A stretch of DNA of 64,000 bases from Acinetobacter sp. YWS30-1 (lineage in GTDB: Bacteria > Pseudomonadota > Gammaproteobacteria > Pseudomonadales > Moraxellaceae), in NCBI RefSeq assembly GCF_033558715.1, contig NZ_CP114606.1, positions 620,001 to 684,000 on the forward strand. The letters are read 5' to 3'. Every line of letters starts with the position of its first letter. Position 1 is the stretch's first letter. This document shows positions 39,242 through 48,703 of this stretch, piece by piece. The position numbers were made by a program, and so were the translations under genes. A model generated the notes under the pieces. It had not been told where the DNA came from. It saw nothing but the letters and a program-made list of their open reading frames with translations, and did not search any database.

Positions 39242-42200
39242 CTACTTCAGCTTTCTTCGTAGGAGAAGCAAACTCACGATTCCACCAATGAAGAACAAAG
39301 ACATACTGCCTGATTTGGTTTTTTTCTTCGCTTCGCTCTCTTGTTCTCGGTAAATGCTGAATTGGATCGACTTCACGCCACCAATATGTGTGATTTTATC
39401 TGCCTCAGGTGCTAAATCATAATCATCATTATTTTTTAACTCTAGTGTGAAGTGATTGGTATGTTTAGAGAATGGGATTGCCTGACTTGAAGATAATGCT
39501 TGATTGAAACTAAAATAATCTTTAGCAATCACATTGTTATGTAGATATAGATTTAATTTCGCCCCCATCTTAACATTGCCGGTTAAAGAGAATTTACTCA
39601 AGTCATAATCATAATCATCTGATTCAGTATGATCTAATGAAATGGAAGAAGTTTGACTGAATTGGACATCCTGAGGTGCAGCGTAAGTTAAATAGCCTCG
39701 TTTTTGGCGTGAAAACATTGAGACTACATTGGCTTGTTGCCAATCTGCGATTCCATCATCATTGCCATCAAAATCAGGATTTAAACCATAACCACCTTGT
39801 TCAATACGATCTGAAATTCCATCGTTATCAGTATCTTTATCTAACTCAAACACGTAATTAAAGGTCTGCTGCTCACCCTTACTATTGGTCGCTGTGACCA
39901 ATATCAGATGCTGTGCATTGAGTTGTGCTTCACCAGTTGTAACATCAATAGAGATCTGTGCTTCTGTGTTGCGATCTAAAGTCACTTCTTGATTTGAAAT
40001 TGCCTGAACGTTCGCGGCATCAGATTGGGTTGTAATGGTATAGGTGTCTTTTAAATCAAAATTCTTCAGCTTAAAGCGAAGTTGTCCTGTTGCGTTAGGC
40101 ATTAACTCGGAAGCATTGGCTAATTCTAACAGGAAGCTGCGTGGTGAAATTTGAATTGCATAGATACGTTCAAAAAGTTGATTGGACGCATTTTTAGCTT
40201 TGATGACAACACGTGCAGTTTCTGCAGTCACGTCAGTGACACCCGAAAAATTAGTATCATTTTCCCTAGAAAGCTGGACTTCTTTAAGTACAGCACCTTC
40301 ACGATCAAGTAAGAATGCAGATGCCTCAATCATGCCTTGAGAGAGTACCAATTCGATACGATTTTGACCAACAACGGGCTCATTGCCGTAATTTTGATAA
40401 CCTTCATGACCAAATTTACCTGTCGGTGTCGGATCAAGAAAACGTACCGCTTTAATGTATGTTTCACTCGAAATATCTGAGCGAATACTATAGTCTGCTG
40501 TTGAATCTGGACTTAAGCGAATGCGCCATTTACCTGGACTTGGATTGGTGACTTTCAAACCTTTACCACCAATGAATTCATTGACTTGAATATCAGTTGA
40601 AGGTGAGATCTCTACACCATTTGGAGCAATAAAGCGGATATCGCCATTGCTCAAGTTGGTTAAAATCGATAAACGTTTAGCATTTGGTTCAACATTGACT
40701 TCAAAAATGCGCTCTTCTTTAAGCTGTCCTGTGCTGATCAATGCAGGTTGTGTATTGGTTGCCATATTGTCGATTGCAATCGAAGTAAATGCGGCACTAA
40801 CAGCCTCACTAGTGTGGTCAACAAGAATCACTTGACCACCTGAGGCATGTGCAACTTCATAATAGCTTGGGTCAATAGGGGAGCAAGAACCTGAAACTGC
40901 GTAATTGATGGTGATATTCTTTTCTTTTGCAATTGCACTAATTTGACCAGCTAAGTGTCGATCATTTGATGAAGCATCGGTGAATACAAATAATTTACTT
41001 TGTGAAGGTGCTGCTTGAACGGCTTTTAAAATACCAGTATTGGCCTTTTCAGGACAATCACCACCGGCATGTGCATACAGGTTGGCTACAGCATTTTTAA
41101 TTGTTTCTGCATCAGCAATTTTAACCTCACCGACATGAGGATCGTTAAATGAAACCATTAAAAATTGGCGCGTTAATATACTTGAGTCATCACTGCCTGC
41201 TTCGTTAAGGACACGGTCAATCAAATTTTGAATTTGATTTTTTACACCATTAATAATGTCACTCATACTGCCCGTATCGTCGATAATGAATCCATATAAT
41301 GGTTCATCTTCAATGCCGAGTAGTGCTTTGATCATTTTGTCTTGATCTTCTGCGGTACCAAAGCGCTTGATATCTGAGATTAATTGACTTAGAAATACTT
41401 TTGTGTGTTGAGCTGCTTGATTCGATGCTCGACTATGGATCTCTGTGGGTGTTGTCCGATCTTTTAGTGTTTCTACGTCATCTAAAGGAGCATATGGTAC
41501 GTCTTTGGATATGCCTGATAACCATAAGCCAGACATTTCCACACCATGATCGCATTTCACACCGCCGATATCACTTGCAGTAGATGTGCCTAAAAAAGAA
41601 CGTTTAGTGAAATAGCCAGTGGTATATTTTGTTTTGTCTAAGCCTTTTTCGATAAGTTTGAAATTACCACCATTGGTTGAGAAACCACCAATAGGTTTGC
41701 TAACAGACCAAGATCGTGATTGGCAGACAGTGATGTCTTTTGCCCATGCTGAAATCGGTGAGGTTTTTGTAAGTGGTTGATAAGTAGTGACGTGAGTGTT
41801 TAAGTCTGCAAAATTGCTATGGGCATAGAAATCTTGAATTGTATGGAGCGCTTTACCTAAGTTTCCACGTGCATGCCCTAAGCTTTGTGGATTTTCAGTT
41901 TTAATATATTCGGAAAGTAGATAAATTACCTTAATTTTCAGGGCCTCAATACGGCTACGACATTCGTCAATTAATTCATCATCGCAGTGGGCAACTGGAT
42001 TAGTAAGTTCTCCTTCTAGGTCAATTTTTTCCCCTTTGACTTTAAAGCTTGCCCAAGCTTGGTCAGTAGAACGGTTTCCTTGATAAACGTGTTCAGCAGC
42101 TTCAGGCGTGAAAGAAACAGTTTTACCATCATTGAGTTGTGTTGAGAATTTATCGATGGAGAAACCCGCATAGTGGTAGTTTTCATCTAAAATGCCTAAG

Positions 42201-42313
42201 GTGATCTTTTTATGACCATGAGCGGTTTCTGTGGGTTTAAACGCTTGTAATGAGATAGTCGTGGTTAATGCACCTGCCATAGAGAGTGCGACAACGAGAT
42301 ATTTGATTTTCAT
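39242..42313 (-). CDS. large exported protein: HET-C-like segment, von Willebrand A domain, calcium-binding repeats
   Basis: 1023 residues. A signal peptide (about 1-25, VVALSMAGALTTTISLQAF) is followed by a helical, histidine-containing segment; near residues 145-167 GKALHTIQDFYAHSNFAD resembles HET-C/bacterial phospholipase C-like proteins. A von Willebrand A domain starts near residue 338 with the metal site IDDTGSMSD. Beta-rich Ig-like regions follow, then acidic calcium-binding repeats near 823-860 (DTDNDGISDRIE, DFDGNDDGIADWQ). The end is Lys/Ser-rich, then a hydrophobic stretch FFIGGIVSLLLL and RRKLK, resembling a C-terminal surface-sorting signal. Probably a surface or secreted adhesin/enzyme; function is inference. 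Last of three same-strand genes of exported proteins. Confidence 0.8.
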   Translation of the reverse strand: MKIKYLVVALSMAGALTTTISLQAFKPTETAHGHKKITLGILDENYHYAGFSIDKFSTQLNDGKTVSFTPEAAEHVYQGNRSTDQAWASFKVKGEKIDLEGELTNPVAHCDDELIDECRSRIEALKIKVIYLLSEYIKTENPQSLGHARGNLGKALHTIQDFYAHSNFADLNTHVTTYQPLTKTSPISAWAKDITVCQSRSWSVSKPIGGFSTNGGNFKLIEKGLDKTKYTTGYFTKRSFLGTSTASDIGGVKCDHGVEMSGLWLSGISKDVPYAPLDDVETLKDRTTPTEIHSRASNQAAQHTKVFLSQLISDIKRFGTAEDQDKMIKALLGIEDEPLYGFIIDDTGSMSDIINGVKNQIQNLIDRVLNEAGSDDSSILTRQFLMVSFNDPHVGEVKIADAETIKNAVANLYAHAGGDCPEKANTGILKAVQAAPSQSKLFVFTDASSNDRHLAGQISAIAKEKNITINYAVSGSCSPIDPSYYEVAHASGGQVILVDHTSEAVSAAFTSIAIDNMATNTQPALISTGQLKEERIFEVNVEPNAKRLSILTNLSNGDIRFIAPNGVEISPSTDIQVNEFIGGKGLKVTNPSPGKWRIRLSPDSTADYSIRSDISSETYIKAVRFLDPTPTGKFGHEGYQNYGNEPVVGQNRIELVLSQGMIEASAFLLDREGAVLKEVQLSRENDTNFSGVTDVTAETARVVIKAKNASNQLFERIYAIQISPRSFLLELANASELMPNATGQLRFKLKNFDLKDTYTITTQSDAANVQAISNQEVTLDRNTEAQISIDVTTGEAQLNAQHLILVTATNSKGEQQTFNYVFELDKDTDNDGISDRIEQGGYGLNPDFDGNDDGIADWQQANVVSMFSRQKRGYLTYAAPQDVQFSQTSSISLDHTESDDYDYDLSKFSLTGNVKMGAKLNLYLHNNVIAKDYFSFNQALSSSQAIPFSKHTNHFTLELKNNDDYDLAPEADKITHIGGVKSIQFSIYREQESEAKKKTKSGSMSLFFIGGIVSLLLLRRKLK

Positions 42314-42334
42314 TTTTCTAAGACCTTATTTTAA

Positions 42335-42622
42335 TTATTTGCACACTTGCTGAGCGAGTTGATCAATCGCATGTTGAATGCTTTGGGTGCTCATTTTTAG
42401 ACATTGCTTTGGCTTGTTATTATTTTGATGATCGATGCAAACCGAATTTTCTTTTTTATTTATTCGAATAAGTGCAATAGTATTCGTATTACATTTGACG
42501 TGATATGTCTTAATCTTTGATCCTTTTAAAGAATGGTCACTGATTTGATAAGCATGGCTAGCTGTGTTCAACAAGAACCCCGTGACGAGCGTGATTAATA
42601 TTCTATTTTTATAGAAGTTCAT
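42335..42622 (-). CDS. small exported cysteine-containing protein, unknown
   Basis: 95 residues with a signal peptide (ILITLVTGFLLNTASHA) and a mature part with four cysteines (HVKCNT, SVCIDH, KQCLK, QQVCK), likely two disulfides. AAGAG lies before the ATG. It stops 21 bases before the VWA-protein start, so the two should be coexpressed. Family not recognised. Confidence 0.65.
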   Translation of the reverse strand: MNFYKNRILITLVTGFLLNTASHAYQISDHSLKGSKIKTYHVKCNTNTIALIRINKKENSVCIDHQNNNKPKQCLKMSTQSIQHAIDQLAQQVCK

Positions 42623-42712
42623 AGTTTTCTCTTGTTATGGTAGTGTTGATAAAAAAAAAGTTGTTATTTGTATTAATTTTTATGATGCATATTTTGATAA
42701 AATCGATTTGCA

Positions 42713-43225
42713 TCAATGTCTATAAAACAAAAACTGTAATAATTTAGATGCTGATGAGCGTTGATAAAATATCGAACCCAATTTGCTATTTTTACAGGTT
42801 TCATGAAGTGTCACTGTATCAGACACAATTAATTTTTTTTCTTCCCCTATATGATAACGATAAAGTTTTAAGTGAAATTTAGACTTATTTTTTAGGTGTT
42901 CTGCTTTATCAAGATGCAGAATGTAATACTGAGGATAGGTTGTAAAAAATTCTAACGGTTCTGTTGAAACACCATATTTTAAGTTAGATAAATAAAAGCT
43001 TCCCAATTGAGATGGATGAATAAAAATTTTATGTCCATCTACTGCTACTGCAATCGTCTGTTTTTGATCATTATATAAATGGCTGATGCATGTATCTCGA
43101 TTTGCCTCTGATTGATATTGCTGTTGTTGTACAGGTAAAAAAACAGTTTGTGAAAATGCCATGGAACAGGGCAGAGTAAATATCAAAAGCTTAAGGCATA
43201 TCGTTTTTATTTTAAAATTGAGCAT
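42713..43225 (-). CDS. exported protein of unknown function
   Basis: 170 residues with a signal peptide (LKLLIFTLPCSMAFS) and two cysteines in the mature part (RDTCISH and HETCKN). Rich in Tyr, Lys and Gln, strand-like; no family recognised. It is the first gene of the three-gene cassette, 90 bases before the next one. Low-GC codon use, like the rest of the cassette. Confidence 0.6.
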   Translation of the reverse strand: MLNFKIKTICLKLLIFTLPCSMAFSQTVFLPVQQQQYQSEANRDTCISHLYNDQKQTIAVAVDGHKIFIHPSQLGSFYLSNLKYGVSTEPLEFFTTYPQYYILHLDKAEHLKNKSKFHLKLYRYHIGEEKKLIVSDTVTLHETCKNSKLGSIFYQRSSASKLLQFLFYRH

Positions 43226-43339
43226 AAAAAAACCATTGTAAATTTTTAATTAAAATTATTGTTTGATAGAATTATATACAATTTGACAAGAATGTGCGAT
43301 ATCTGCACTCAAAACAGTGAGCACATGATTCAAACGTAG

Positions 43340-43935
43340 TTACTCACTGATAAGGCGGTGAATGACTTCAGATTGATCACCTGATAGATCCATAATAGAG
43401 CTTGTGCTCAATGTACGTAGACCACTATAAATACATCCATGCGTTTACCAAGTTGCCTTTTAATATCGTAAAGATCATCAAGCGGATCTGTCTGACTGGG
43501 TAAGATCAAGGTTGAGGTTAACAGCGGTTCGCCAGGTTCCTGTAATAACATTTGGCAAACAGGATTGCTCGGAATAAGTAAGCCAATGGTTTTTTCTTGG
43601 AGCGCATCAAACAACGAGGCACTTCGTTAGTTACTAGAAGAATAAAAGTGCTCATGGCAGATGTATTATTTTTCAGCAAATAATATGCGGCATGATTAAC
43701 TTTTTCATAAGTCGCAATAGTAGATAACTGATAGTGAAGAAGGGCATCTTGGTGCTTAGGGCTTAAGCTACCAGTCTGGACAATCTATTCATCGTATTTT
43801 TATACTTGATCTGGCAGCCCATTGTATAGGCTGCATCAGTTAGTTTAACAATTGCATCGCCAGTACGCATACATTTCATAGCTGTGAGATGAAACGCGGC
43901 TACAGATTATCTAGGTGTACATGCATATGCATTAT
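43340..43935 (-). pseudogene. decayed second copy of yciO
   Basis: The whole length of yciO can be followed on the minus strand: the start region (MHMHVH in place of MMLHLRVH), a central piece with TIGLLIPSNPVCQMLLQEPG, LTSTLILPSQTDPLDDLYDI and QLGKRMDVFI, and the end STSSIMDLSGDQSEVIH. A 4-base deletion near 43434, compared with the intact gene, shifts the frame, and further changes break the first half. The longest open piece is 43408-43614. It cannot make a full protein. Together with intact yciO at 38.2 kb it brackets the three-gene exported-protein cassette. Confidence 0.85.
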
Positions 43936-44021
43936 AAATGCCTACCTCAGATCCTGTGCTGAGTTTATGGTGAGATAGACCGCATAGAACATGCAATCAA
44001 TCACGCTAAATTTGTATAAAT

Positions 44022-44684
44022 TTAATCAAGCATTTCACGAATAAATTCGTCGGATTGTAAATTTTTGCCACCGCGGGTACAGGCACAAATATAGCTAATG
44101 AAGCGGGCTGCATCACGTGGTAATTTAGCTTCACCTGAAAAATAGCGTTGTACTTGAGCATAGACATCGTCTTTAAAACTGCTGCCATCGCCACCTTCAC
44201 CCGTTAGATTGTCGAGCGATACACGAAACTTACGTCCGAAGGCTTTAGAGAATAGCCATTCAATTGCCTGTGGCTTAATTTCCACCTGTTCAAACAAAGC
44301 TTGCTGCTCGGCAGTGCGCCCATCGGGTGCATACCAATAGCCCAGATCTGGTAATAAGCGACGTTTTTCACCTGCAATCGTCCAATGACTAATTTCATGT
44401 AGGGCACTATTAAAGAAGCCATGAGCGAATTGAATTCGGGCAGGCATATTGTCTGTGGCAGGGAAATATTCAGGTTCAAAATCGCCTTTAACCAAGGTCA
44501 CATTCAGATGGGAAAACCAATGATTAAAGTGTAAGATGAGCCAATCAACCTGTTCTGATTCTGTTTGTAAATTGGCCCATGGCGAGAGTTGCACTTGTGG
44601 ACGTGAGCTGTCAGAATTAGAGCTTGAAAGTGTGCTAACAAGTGATGAAACATTCACTTCTGTTTGCGGCTGCAACAGATGCAT
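44022..44684 (-). CDS. epmC: elongation factor P hydroxylase-like protein EpmC (YfcM)
   Basis: 221 residues from the ATG at 44684 (GGGT upstream); a TTG at 44723 is also in frame. EpmC hydroxylates the modified lysine of elongation factor P. The core FAHGFFNSALHEISHW with histidine and glutamate, YWYAPDGRTAEQQALFE and VEIKPQAIEWLFS closely recall E. coli YfcM. Neither epm partner nor efp is in the window. It runs divergently from yceD, 97 bases apart. Confidence 0.88.
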   Translation of the reverse strand: MHLLQPQTEVNVSSLVSTLSSSNSDSSRPQVQLSPWANLQTESEQVDWLILHFNHWFSHLNVTLVKGDFEPEYFPATDNMPARIQFAHGFFNSALHEISHWTIAGEKRRLLPDLGYWYAPDGRTAEQQALFEQVEIKPQAIEWLFSKAFGRKFRVSLDNLTGEGGDGSSFKDDVYAQVQRYFSGEAKLPRDAARFISYICACTRGGKNLQSDEFIREMLD

Positions 44685-44781
44685 GACTGAAATTACCCAA
44701 TTGGTCTGTCTAAATAAGTACAAAATTGTATCTTAATCTTTGACAGAGTTCTGATGAATTTGTAGAATTGCCGCCTTAATT

Positions 44782-45339
44782 ATGTCAGCAAATACCTTTC
44801 CGGCACAGATTGAGCCGTTTAAATGGGCTGAACAGGGCTTTAAATGGTCAGGTCAACTGCCTTTATCCCGCTTTGTTCGTATTGCTCGTGAAGCTGTTGG
44901 ATCAATTGATGATCAATTGATTAACATAGACTGTAAGCTATCAATGGATGCCTATCATCGCATTGCATGGTTGGATGGTCATGTTGAAACGAAAGTTCCA
45001 ATGGAATGCCAGCGTTGTCTGGAGACCGTTGAAATCGAACTCGTTTCAGATTTTCATCTAGCTCTTGTGGATGATGAGTCACTGATAGAGCGCTTGGATG
45101 AGGATGCTGATTTCATCGTCTTAGGTGAAAGTGAAGCAACGACGAAGGGTTCATATGATGCACCTGCCACCGCTGACTTACTCGCACTGATAGAAGATGA
45201 ATTGTTATTGTTGATGCCGCTGTCTCCTAAGCATGACGTTTGTGAGCATAAGCATCAACCTGCCGCAGAAGAAGTTGTTGAAGAAAAACGGGATAATCCG
45301 TTTGAAGTTTTGGCAGCTTTGAAGGGTAAACTTAACTAA
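44782..45339 (+). CDS. yceD: YceD (DUF177) 23S rRNA accumulation protein
   Basis: 185 residues. YceD family members sit before rpmF in most gammaproteobacteria and are needed for normal 23S rRNA levels. The conserved central MECQRCLETVEIEL with its CxxC and the acidic DEDADFIVL are visible, and ELLLLMPLSPKHD toward the end. The rpmF start follows 77 bases later, so joint transcription is likely. Confidence 0.88.
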   Translation: MSANTFPAQIEPFKWAEQGFKWSGQLPLSRFVRIAREAVGSIDDQLINIDCKLSMDAYHRIAWLDGHVETKVPMECQRCLETVEIELVSDFHLALVDDESLIERLDEDADFIVLGESEATTKGSYDAPATADLLALIEDELLLLMPLSPKHDVCEHKHQPAAEEVVEEKRDNPFEVLAALKGKLN

Positions 45340-45416
45340 TTTTTGTGTTATACTCATGCGTATAAGACAATCGAATTTGTTCTGATCCATTTTTTCGATA
45401 TTTGTAAGGAGCCATC

Positions 45417-45599
45417 ATGGCCGTTCAGCAAAACCGTAAAAGTCGCTCTCGCCGTGACATGCGCCGTTCACATGACGCTTTAACTGAGAATGCATTAACT
45501 GTAGACCAAACTACTGGTGAAACTCATCGTCGTCACCACGTATCTAAAGATGGTATCTACCGTGGTCGTCAATTATTCGCTAAAGCATCTGCTGAATAA
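45417..45599 (+). CDS. rpmF: 50S ribosomal protein L32
   Basis: 60 residues, basic: [20 protein letters not shown] at the N-terminus is diagnostic. AAGGAG lies 7 bases before the ATG. It lacks a C4 zinc site (none of the cysteines of zinc-type L32), so it is the zinc-independent form. A terminator follows. Confidence 0.96.
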   Translation: MAVQQNRKSRSRRDMRRSHDALTENALTVDQTTGETHRRHHVSKDGIYRGRQLFAKASAE

Positions 45600-45638
45600 T
45601 TGATGATGTATTAAGCGTTAAAGCTTAGTAGAAAAAAT

Positions 45639-45662
45639 GGGAGCGTTAAGCTCCCTTTTTTT
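45639..45662 (+). terminator. intrinsic terminator after rpmF
   Basis: GGGAGC and GCTCCC arms around GTTAA and a T-run; it separates yceD-rpmF from the fab genes. Confidence 0.85.
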
Positions 45663-45845
45663 ATGCCTGATTTTATGCACAGGTTTTGCGGTCATCCTGT
45701 GAAGTCGCGGTTTTTGTTGTATTTGGCAATTACCCAAGCCAAAATTACGTGTTAAATTGCGCTCCACAATGGGTAAGGTGATCTGATCGGCCAATTTTTA
45801 GGTCTAAGAAAAGATTCGCACCTCTTGAATGAAAGGATTTTATTT

Positions 45846-46832
45846 ATGTCTGCTAAACAACTCGAACAAGCAGCTCAAGCAACTAAAACTGCATTTGTGT
45901 TCCCAGGCCAGGGTTCACAAAAAGTCGGCATGCTCGCTGAACTTGCAGAACAGTTTAGTGGTATCCGCAATACATTTGCTGAAGCATCTGAAGCGGTGGG
46001 TTTTGATCTGTGGCAGATTGCACAGACGGGTGAAGGTCTGGATCAAACCGAATTTACTCAACCGGTACTATTAACAGCATCCATTGCTTTATGGCGTGTA
46101 TGGTTAGAGTTGGGTGGGGTAGCACCAAAATATATGGCGGGCCATTCACTCGGTGAATATAGCGCGTTAGTTGCAGCGGGTGCTTTAAGTCTGGGTGATG
46201 CAGTCAAGCTGGTGAACCTGCGTGGTAAGTTGATGCAAACTGCTGTACCTCAAGGCGTAGGTGCAATGGCAGCGATTCTGGGTCTGGATGATGCCAAAGT
46301 GATCGAGCTTTGTGCACAAGCAACAGCAGCAGGCGAAGGTTCAGTTGAAGCAGCCAACTATAATGCTCAGGGGCAAGTCGTAGTTGCCGGTAATAAAGAA
46401 CGTGTAGAAGCCGTGATGGCACTAGCGAAAGAAAATGGCGGTAAAGCGATTGCACTGCCAGTTTCAGTTCCTTCACATTGTTCACTGATGAAACCTGCCG
46501 CTGAGCAGTTCGCAACAGCTTTGGAACAAACTGCCATTGAGATGCCACGCATACCTGTATTACAAAATGTAGGCGCAAAAGCAGCTGCGGACGTGAGTGA
46601 GCTTCGTCAGGCTTTGACTGAGCAGCTGTATGAGTCAGTACAATGGACTAAAACACTACAATTCCTTCAAGATGAAGGCGTTGAGTACATTGTAGAATGT
46701 GGCCCAGGTAATGTACTGGCCAATATGGCAAAACGTTTACCAAATATCGAAAAAGCACTTCCATTAGATACTCAATCTCGTCTGGAAGATGCGCTTAACA
46801 CCGTATTGGTGGCAGAAGGGAAAATTGCATGA
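45846..46832 (+). CDS. fabD: malonyl-CoA--ACP transacylase FabD
   Basis: 328 residues from the ATG at 45846 (AAGGA 8 bases before). It loads malonate on ACP for fatty acid synthesis. The early FVFPGQGSQKVGM, the nucleophile motif GHSLGEYSALVAAG and SVPSHCSLMKPA with the catalytic histidine are present. It overlaps fabG by 4 bases. plsX and fabH, which often stand between rpmF and fabD, are absent here. Confidence 0.95.
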   Translation: MSAKQLEQAAQATKTAFVFPGQGSQKVGMLAELAEQFSGIRNTFAEASEAVGFDLWQIAQTGEGLDQTEFTQPVLLTASIALWRVWLELGGVAPKYMAGHSLGEYSALVAAGALSLGDAVKLVNLRGKLMQTAVPQGVGAMAAILGLDDAKVIELCAQATAAGEGSVEAANYNAQGQVVVAGNKERVEAVMALAKENGGKAIALPVSVPSHCSLMKPAAEQFATALEQTAIEMPRIPVLQNVGAKAAADVSELRQALTEQLYESVQWTKTLQFLQDEGVEYIVECGPGNVLANMAKRLPNIEKALPLDTQSRLEDALNTVLVAEGKIA

Positions 46833-47563
46833 CACAGGAACGTAAAGTTGCCTTGGTGACAGGTGCAAGCCGCGGCATTGGTGCTGCAATTGCACAACAA
46901 TTAATTCAAGACGGTTATTTTGTCGTAGGTACTGCAACTTCTGAAGCGGGTGCAGAGAAACTTAACGTACAATTTGCTGAACATGGTGCCGGTAAAGTTT
47001 TAGATGTACGTGATGGTGCTGCGATTGATGCACTGGTCAGCGATATTGAGCAAAACTATGGTCCTGTGCTGGTACTGGTGAATAATGCCGGTATTACCAA
47101 AGACAATCTGTTATTGCGTATGTCGGAAGACGACTGGGATGATATTTTAAACATTCATCTGAAAGCTGTTTATCGTTTATCTAAACGTGTGCTGAAAGGT
47201 ATGACTAAGGCACGTTTCGGCCGTATCATTAATATCAGTTCTGTGGTGGCGCATTTTGCTAACCCAGGTCAGGCGAACTATTCAGCTGCCAAAGCAGGTA
47301 TTGAGGCGTTTGGTCGCAGTCTGGCTAAAGAAATGGGTAGTCGTCAGATTACTGTCAATGCTGTTGCACCAGGCTTTATCGCGACTGAAATGACTGAACA
47401 GTTAAGTGAAGAAATTCGCAAGAAAATGAGTGATCAAGTGGCTTTAAACCGTTTAGGTGATCCACAAGATATCGCGAATGCCGTAAGTTTCCTGGCATCG
47501 GACAAAGCCAGTTACATTACAGGTACAGTCATTCACGTTAATGGTGGTTTATACATGAGCTAA
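46829..47563 (+). CDS. fabG: 3-oxoacyl-ACP reductase FabG
   Basis: 244 residues, classical SDR. NADPH-binding [29 protein letters not shown], catalytic Ser in ISSVVAH and YSAAKAG (YxxxK), and the C-terminal [16 protein letters not shown]. It reduces 3-oxoacyl-ACP in each elongation round. It is translationally coupled to fabD and followed by acpP. Confidence 0.96.
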   Translation: MTQERKVALVTGASRGIGAAIAQQLIQDGYFVVGTATSEAGAEKLNVQFAEHGAGKVLDVRDGAAIDALVSDIEQNYGPVLVLVNNAGITKDNLLLRMSEDDWDDILNIHLKAVYRLSKRVLKGMTKARFGRIINISSVVAHFANPGQANYSAAKAGIEAFGRSLAKEMGSRQITVNAVAPGFIATEMTEQLSEEIRKKMSDQVALNRLGDPQDIANAVSFLASDKASYITGTVIHVNGGLYMS

Positions 47564-47649
47564 ACGGCACATGTATTAACTTTCCAAATTTTATAGATTC
47601 AATTAAACTAACGGCATTAAAAACGCCACAAGCAATGAGGAGAATTCCT

Positions 47650-47886
47650 GTGAGCGATATCGAACAACGCGTTAAACAAGCGGTTGCAGAACAACTTGGT
47701 ATTAAAGTCGAAGAGATTAAAAACGAAGCATCTTTCATGGATGACTTAGGTGCTGACTCTCTAGACCTAGTTGAACTTGTTATGTCTTTCGAAAATGACT
47801 TCGACATCACTATTCCTGATGAAGATTCTAACGAAATCACAACTGTTCAATCTGCTATTGACTATGTTACTAAAAAACTTGGTTAA
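47650..47886 (+). CDS. acpP: acyl carrier protein AcpP
   Basis: 78 residues starting with GTG at 47650, 7 bases after GAGGAG; an upstream ATG at 47635 is less likely because it overlaps that site. Acidic four-helix protein; the phosphopantetheine is attached to Ser37 in [10 protein letters not shown]. 86 bases after fabG, so probably partly transcribed by its own promoter as well. Confidence 0.95.
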   Translation: MSDIEQRVKQAVAEQLGIKVEEIKNEASFMDDLGADSLDLVELVMSFENDFDITIPDEDSNEITTVQSAIDYVTKKLG

Positions 47887-47916
47887 TACTGATTTTCAGC
47901 TTTGCTGAACCTAAAG

Positions 47917-47938
47917 ACCACCGCAAGGTGGTTTTTTT
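47917..47938 (+). terminator. intrinsic terminator after acpP
   Basis: ACCACC and GGTGGT around GCAA, followed by T7. Confidence 0.85.
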
Positions 47939-48068
47939 GTGCCTGTAGAATAGAAATAGGGTGATTTTACAATCGATAACCTTTTGCTTACCAATGACTA
48001 ACTTTGTATCTGCTGCTTTCCTTGTACAAATAAGAATGATCTGATGAATAACAAGAATGGAGTCCACT

Positions 48069-48578
48069 ATGGGTCTTTTTGATTTTGTAAAAGGCATTGG
48101 TAAAAAGAACACTGCAGCTGCGGAACCACAACAGACACCGGCAGCAACTCAACAGGCACCTGCAGCTGCACCTAAGGCAGCACCGGCTGAACCTTCTGCA
48201 CAGGAAATAGCAAATAAGTTGTTAGGGCATGTCAAAAGCCTAGGACTGCCAATTACAGGATTGTCGATCAGCTATAACTCAACCTCAGATCTGGCAACCG
48301 TACGCGGACAGGTACAAAGTCAGGCGGATCGTGAAAAGATTATTTTAGCGGTAGGAAATGTTGATCATGTCGCTAAAGTGGATGACCAGCTGACTGTAGC
48401 GAATCCGGAACCTGAAAGTAAGTTCTATACGGTTAAATCGGGTGATACCTTATCTAAAATTTCGAAAGAATTTTATGGTGATGCCAACCATTACAACAAG
48501 ATTTTCGAGGCAAATCGCCCTTTACTGAAAAATGCGGATGATATTTTCCCGGGTCAGGTACTACGTATTCCTGCCTAG
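48069..48578 (+). CDS. kbp: Kbp/YgaU-type BON-LysM protein
   Basis: 169 residues from the ATG at 48069 with GGAG upstream. After MGLFDFVKGIGKKN comes an Ala/Pro/Gln-rich linker (about 20-50) absent in E. coli Kbp, then a BON domain (ATVRGQVQSQADREKI) and a C-terminal LysM domain (FYTVKSGDTLSKISKEFYG). E. coli Kbp is a cytoplasmic potassium-binding protein with this domain order. No signal peptide is seen. The longer linker makes identical function likely but not certain. Confidence 0.82.
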   Translation: MGLFDFVKGIGKKNTAAAEPQQTPAATQQAPAAAPKAAPAEPSAQEIANKLLGHVKSLGLPITGLSISYNSTSDLATVRGQVQSQADREKIILAVGNVDHVAKVDDQLTVANPEPESKFYTVKSGDTLSKISKEFYGDANHYNKIFEANRPLLKNADDIFPGQVLRIPA

Positions 48579-48650
48579 TTTTAGATAATCATCAATATAA
48601 ATTAATAAAATTTTATTTTAAACTTATCTAATTCAGATAAACGGTTCACA

Positions 48651-48677
48651 ACAAAGCCCCTTATGGGGTTTTGTTGT
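48651..48677. terminator. bidirectional terminator between kbp and the Lrp-type gene
   Basis: ACAAAGCCCC and GGGGTTTTGT around TTAT between two convergent genes. Confidence 0.75.
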
Positions 48678-48703
48678 ATCTACCACTTGAACCCTTGTCA
48701 GAA

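Noticed and set aside
43408..43614. 68-residue open frame resembling YciO
   Set aside because: It is only the central piece of the frameshifted yciO copy, not an independent gene.
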